From: Pectobacterium betavasculorum
Lineage (GTDB): Bacteria; Pseudomonadota; Gammaproteobacteria; Enterobacterales; Enterobacteriaceae
Direction of reading: 5' to 3'
Length of the DNA: 64,000 nt
Assembly: GCF_000749845.1 (NCBI RefSeq)
Contig: NZ_JQHM01000004.1
Coordinates: 1 to 64,000, forward strand
Under the pieces are notes generated by a model. That model was given only the letters and a program-made list of their open reading frames with translations, was not told where the DNA came from and did not search any database. Positions 60,373-64,000 of this stretch are shown here, one piece after another. Each line of letters opens with the position of its first letter. Within the stretch, counting starts at the first letter, position 1. The position numbers and the translations under genes were made by a program.

Positions 60373-61458
60373 ATGGCAGGCAACAGTATTGGGCAATTTT
60401 TCCGCGTCACTACATTTGGCGAATCCCACGGTATTGCTCTGGGATGTATTGTTGACGGCGTGCCGCCGGGCATCCCGCTGACGGAAGCGGATTTGCAACA
60501 CGATTTGGATCGCCGCCGTCCGGGGACATCCCGCTATACGACGCAGCGACGCGAGCCCGATCAGGTCAAGATTCTGTCCGGCGTTTTTGAAGGCGTGACA
60601 ACAGGGACTAGTATTGGTCTGTTGATTGAAAACACCGATCAGCGCTCTCAGGATTACGGTGCGATTAAAGATGTCTTTCGCCCCGGTCATGCCGATTACA
60701 CCTACGAGCAAAAATACGGCCAGCGTGATTACCGTGGGGGTGGCCGCTCTTCCGCACGCGAAACCGCGATGCGCGTTGCTGCGGGGGCGATTGCCAAGAA
60801 ATACCTGCAACAGCAACATGGTGTGAAGGTACGTGGTTATCTGTCACAAATTGGCGATGTCACCTGCGAGCTGAAAGATTGGGAGCAGGTTGAGCAAAAC
60901 CCGTTCTTTTGCCCAGATATCGACAAGCTGGACGCCTTGGATGAACTGATGCGAGCGCTGAAAAAAGAGGGCGACTCCATTGGTGCGAAGGTCAGCGTCG
61001 TGGCGGAGTCGGTGCCTGTCGGGTTAGGCGAACCGGTCTTTGACCGTCTGGATGCCGACTTGGCTCACGCGTTGATGAGCATCAACGCGGTGAAAGGCGT
61101 TGAAATTGGCGATGGTTTTGCGGTTGTCACTAAACGTGGCAGCGAGAACCGTGACGAAATCACACCGCAAGGTTTCCAGAGCAATCATGCTGGCGGCATT
61201 TTGGGTGGAATCAGCAGCGGCCAGAACATCGTCGCGCATCTGGCGTTGAAACCGACCTCCAGCATTATGGTGCCGGGGAAAACGATCAATCGTCAGGGTG
61301 AAGCGACTGAAATGGTCACGCGCGGGCGTCACGATCCGTGTGTGGGTATTCGTGCAGTGCCGATTGCCGAAGCGATGATGGCAATTGTGTTAATGGATCA
61401 CCTGCTGCGCCAACGTGCACAGTGTGGGGATGTGAACAGTCAGGTTCCTCGCTGGTAA
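60373..61458 (+). CDS. aroC: Chorismate synthase AroC
   Basis: This 361-residue FMN-dependent enzyme makes chorismate from EPSP, the last common step to aromatic amino acids, folate and quinones. Motifs are [57 protein letters not shown] and [26 protein letters not shown] precedes ATG 60373, and a GTG lies directly upstream of it. It is followed by mepA 5 bases later. Confidence 0.97.
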   Translation: MAGNSIGQFFRVTTFGESHGIALGCIVDGVPPGIPLTEADLQHDLDRRRPGTSRYTTQRREPDQVKILSGVFEGVTTGTSIGLLIENTDQRSQDYGAIKDVFRPGHADYTYEQKYGQRDYRGGGRSSARETAMRVAAGAIAKKYLQQQHGVKVRGYLSQIGDVTCELKDWEQVEQNPFFCPDIDKLDALDELMRALKKEGDSIGAKVSVVAESVPVGLGEPVFDRLDADLAHALMSINAVKGVEIGDGFAVVTKRGSENRDEITPQGFQSNHAGGILGGISSGQNIVAHLALKPTSSIMVPGKTINRQGEATEMVTRGRHDPCVGIRAVPIAEAMMAIVLMDHLLRQRAQCGDVNSQVPRW

Positions 61459-61463
61459 AAATA

Positions 61464-62309
61464 ATGAAACAAGGGTTAATTGGGGTTCTCGCGTTGGTGC
61501 TGAGTGCGCCGCTGTTGTCGAACATCGCCTGGGCGAAAACGCCCTGGCAGGAGATCGCGCATCCGGTCGCGGGTACGCCGCAGTCAATTGGGAGTTTTTC
61601 CAATGGCTGTATTATCGGTGCCCAGCCGTTACCGTTGCAGTCTCTGGATTATCAGGTGATGCGCGTCGATCAGCGCCGTTATTTTGGTCATCCCGATCTT
61701 CTGGCGTTCATTCAGCGCCTGAGCAACGAGGTGAAGCGTACCACTTCAGGCAATGTGCTGGTGGGGGACATGGGAATGCCTGTCGGTGGACGTTTCAGCA
61801 GCGGCCACGCGAGCCACCAATCCGGGCTGGATGTGGACATCTGGCTGCAATTACCCAGACAGCGCTGGAGCGAGCAACAGTTGCTGAAACCGCAACCTAT
61901 CGATTTGGTTAACGCCAGCGGGCTTAACGTCAACCAACGCGTTTGGCGACCGGAAGTCACTACTTTGATTAAGACTGCCGCTCTGGATAGCGAAGTGACG
62001 CGCATCTTCGTCAATCCGGCGATTAAAAAACAGCTGTGTGCCGAAGCGGGTCACGATCGTGACTGGTTGCGTAAAGTACGCCCCTGGTTTGCGCATCGTG
62101 CGCACATGCACGTACGTTTGCGCTGCCCGGCAGACAGCCTGGAGTGTCAGGAACAGAGCGAACCGCCAATCGGTGACGGATGCGGTGCGGAGTTAACCAG
62201 CTGGTTCCAGCCGAAGCAGCCGAGTAGCGAAGCGCCGGAGAAAACGACGCCGCCGCCGTTGCCCCCTTCTTGTCAGGCATTGCTCGATAGACATTTTGCC
62301 GTGAGATAA
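61464..62309 (+). CDS. mepA: Penicillin-insensitive murein endopeptidase MepA
   Basis: This 281-residue periplasmic LAS-type zinc peptidase cuts D-Ala-mDAP cross-links in peptidoglycan. It has a signal peptide ([19 protein letters not shown]). Zinc and catalytic residues lie in [20 protein letters not shown] and [15 protein letters not shown]. It lies 5 bases after aroC and 2 bases before yfcA, so the three are co-transcribed. Confidence 0.96.
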   Translation: MKQGLIGVLALVLSAPLLSNIAWAKTPWQEIAHPVAGTPQSIGSFSNGCIIGAQPLPLQSLDYQVMRVDQRRYFGHPDLLAFIQRLSNEVKRTTSGNVLVGDMGMPVGGRFSSGHASHQSGLDVDIWLQLPRQRWSEQQLLKPQPIDLVNASGLNVNQRVWRPEVTTLIKTAALDSEVTRIFVNPAIKKQLCAEAGHDRDWLRKVRPWFAHRAHMHVRLRCPADSLECQEQSEPPIGDGCGAELTSWFQPKQPSSEAPEKTTPPPLPPSCQALLDRHFAVR

Positions 62310-62311
62310 CG

Positions 62312-63113
62312 ATGGACTGGTTAGTGCTTGGGCCAGAAATGCTGGCCGTGCTATTTTTTGTCGGGGCGTTGGCAGGGTTTATTGATTCAATTGCGGGGGG
62401 CGGTGGTTTATTGACGATCCCAGCCTTGCTGGCGGCGGGCTTATCCCCCGCGCAGGCGCTGGCAACGAATAAGCTTCAGGCTGTCGGTGGATCCTTTTCC
62501 GCTAGCCTGTACTTCATTCGTCGCCGTGCGGTGAATCTGGGTGAGCAGAAACTGGCTATTGCGCTGACGTTTATCGGTTCGACCTTTGGTGCCTGGCTGA
62601 TTCAGCAAATCCACGCCGATTTTTTACGCCAACTGTTGCCGTTTCTCATTATTGGCATCGGCCTCTACTTTTTACTGACGCCCAAAATCGGTGATGAAGA
62701 TCGGCAGCGTCGCCTGTCGCCGCTCCCGTTTGCGATTGTGGCAGGTGGCTGTGTCGGCTTTTATGATGGCTTCTTCGGCCCCGGTGCTGGGTCATTTTAC
62801 GCTTTGGCCTTCGTCACTCTGTATGGTTTCAATCTGGCAAAAGCGACGGCGAATGCCAAAATCCTGAACTTTACCTCTAACTTCGGTGGGCTGTTGTTTT
62901 TCATGCTCAGCGGGAAAGTGGTCTGGGTGGTCGGGGGGGGTAATGCTGATCGGGCAGATCCTCGGGGCGCGGCTTGGTGCCAAAATGGTGATGACGAAAG
63001 GGCAAAAGCTGATTCGTCCTATGCTGGTGCTGGTTTCCGCTATCATGAGCGGCAAGCTGATTTATGACAGCCATGGGCAGGCGATTACTGCCTGGCTGGG
63101 ACAGTTTTTATGA
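62312..63113 (+). pseudogene. yfcA: YfcA-like TSUP transporter, frameshifted in a G run
   Basis: The full coding sense would give a 266-residue TauE/SafE-family membrane protein with eight helices (AVLFFVGALAGFIDSIAGGG, AGGCVGFYDGFFGPGAGSFY). The frame is intact to a run of eight G residues at 62933-62940. After it the family sequence continues in the next frame (GVMLIGQILGARLGAKMVMT to KLIYDSHGQAITAWLGQFL, quoted as separate pieces). Seven G residues would restore one open frame of exactly 267 codons. Without correction the protein ends at 63067 with a foreign tail. This could be a true mutation, slippage-based phase switching or a base-call error. Confidence 0.88.
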
Positions 63114-63141
63114 TAACAATCATATGATAACAACAGATAAC

Positions 63142-63687
63142 ATGACAACCACTCACCATTACCAACAACTCATTGATATTTTTAATGATTGCTTTGGCGA
63201 TGAATACAACACTCGTCTGGTAAAAGGCGACGATGAGCCTATTTACCTGCCAGCAGATAATGAGATTTCGTATCATCGCATTGTTTTTGCACACGGTTTT
63301 TACGCCAGCGCGCTGCACGAAATTTCTCACTGGTGCATTGCCGGCGCACAGCGGCGTTTACAGGTCGACTTCGGCTACTGGTATTGCCCGGATGGCCGCG
63401 ATACTGCGACGCAAAGTCAGTTCGAGATGGTGGAGATCAAACCTCAGGCCTTCGACTGGTTGTTCTGCGTTGCAGCGGGCTTTCCGTTTAACGTCAGCTG
63501 CGACAACTTGAACGGCGACGGTGAGCCAGACCGTATTGATTTCCAACGACGTGTGCATGCGCAAGTGATGCAGTATCTGGAAGAAGGGATTCCTGCGCGC
63601 CCAGCAAGCTTTATTCGTGCGTTACAATCGTTTTACAATACGCCACCGCTGACTGCGGCGAGTTTCCCGTATCCAGCCGATCTGTGA
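63142..63687 (+). CDS. epmC: Elongation factor P hydroxylase EpmC
   Basis: This 181-residue protein (YfcM) hydroxylates the beta-lysylated lysine of EF-P. It has the metal-binding ALHEISHWCIAGAQRR motif, followed by VDFGYWYCPDGRD and WLFCVAAGFPFNVSCDNL. I use the ATG at 63142 (MTTTHHYQQL) because the E. coli protein starts here. ATG 63124 is an alternative, and the ribosome binding site is weak for both. Confidence 0.95.
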   Translation: MTTTHHYQQLIDIFNDCFGDEYNTRLVKGDDEPIYLPADNEISYHRIVFAHGFYASALHEISHWCIAGAQRRLQVDFGYWYCPDGRDTATQSQFEMVEIKPQAFDWLFCVAAGFPFNVSCDNLNGDGEPDRIDFQRRVHAQVMQYLEEGIPARPASFIRALQSFYNTPPLTAASFPYPADL

Positions 63688-63720
63688 TGAGCGGGAACTG
63701 CAAAAATTTGAGGATAAGAA

Positions 63721-64000
63721 ATGATCGCAGAATTTGAAACGCGCATTCTGGCGCTGATTGATGACATGGTAGAACATGCCAGCGACGACGAGCTTTTTGC
63801 TGGTGGCTATTTGCGTGGTCATCTGACAGTGTCGGTGGCAGAAGCGGAAGAGAACGGGGAACACACGCTTGAAGCTCTGCATGTGCGCGTTAGCGACAGC
63901 ATTAATAACGCCATCAAAAACGGTGAACTGTCACCGCCGGATCAGGTACTGGTTAACGGGATGTGGGAACGTCTGTTCCAACAGGCGCAAAACAGTACGC
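63721..64000 (+). CDS. yfcL: YfcL family protein (partial, runs off the window)
   Basis: Ninety-three codons are present without a stop. The start [20 protein letters not shown] and later [14 protein letters not shown] match YfcL, a small enterobacterial protein of unknown function that follows epmC. GAGGATAAG lies just before the ATG. The 3' end lies beyond position 64000, although the family length (about 92) suggests that the stop is very near. Confidence 0.9.
   Translation, partial: MIAEFETRILALIDDMVEHASDDELFAGGYLRGHLTVSVAEAEENGEHTLEALHVRVSDSINNAIKNGELSPPDQVLVNGMWERLFQQAQNST

Overview
The window is a chromosomal segment of a pectinolytic enterobacterium, almost certainly Pectobacterium (soft-rot group). 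The evidence is a complete Out type II secretion (T2SS) cluster with pectinase genes embedded in it, a Nip-type necrosis-inducing toxin gene, ERIC-like intergenic repeats, and a gene order (argW, yfdC, mlaA, fadL, yfcZ, fadIJ, sixA, smrB, prmB, aroC, mepA, yfcA, epmC, yfcL) that matches the enterobacterial backbone. I cannot assign a species without a database search.

Layout. (1) 1-6610: an orphan type VI secretion (T6SS) cassette of hcp, vgrG, a DUF4123 adaptor, a small unknown protein, a WHH-type nuclease effector, a SUKH-like immunity candidate, a CDC123/D123-like ATP-grasp protein and a PAAR tip protein. No T6SS core genes are present. (2) 6830-7976: a scar where the C-terminal end of a flagellin gene is fused tail-to-tail to a truncated P4-type integrase beside tRNA-Arg(TCT). 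(3) 8373-14528: a mechanosensitive channel, a dgcA-dat pair for muropeptide and D-amino-acid metabolism, and alaC. (4) 14652-32386: outS, outB, a PL1 pectate lyase, the exo-polygalacturonase pehX and outC-outO. The two pectinases are natural T2SS clients or surface enzymes; both carry lipoboxes. (5) 32986-40869: a variable stretch next to tRNA-Arg(CCT), holding an LLM flavin oxidoreductase, dbpA, several unknown genes, nip, a GNAT acetyltransferase and two pseudogenes. (6) 41141-51187: yfdC, mlaA, mqo, fadL, yfcZ and fadIJ, with FadR-like operators in front of fadL and fadI. (7) 51180-56691: a Csu-like archaic chaperone-usher pilus on the minus strand. (8) 57838-64000: sixA, smrB, prmB, aroC, mepA, yfcA (frameshifted in a G run), epmC and the start of yfcL.

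Functionally the window combines plant attack (Out T2SS, pectinases, Nip), bacterial competition (the T6SS cassette) and adhesion (the pilus) with housekeeping genes for fatty acid oxidation, malate oxidation, outer-membrane lipid asymmetry, the shikimate pathway and ribosome or translation maintenance.

The least expected signals are the CDC123-like ATP-grasp gene inside the T6SS effector module, and a set of ERIC-like repeats built from hairpin cassettes. In those repeats the flanks are conserved, the stems differ from copy to copy, and the pairing is kept.
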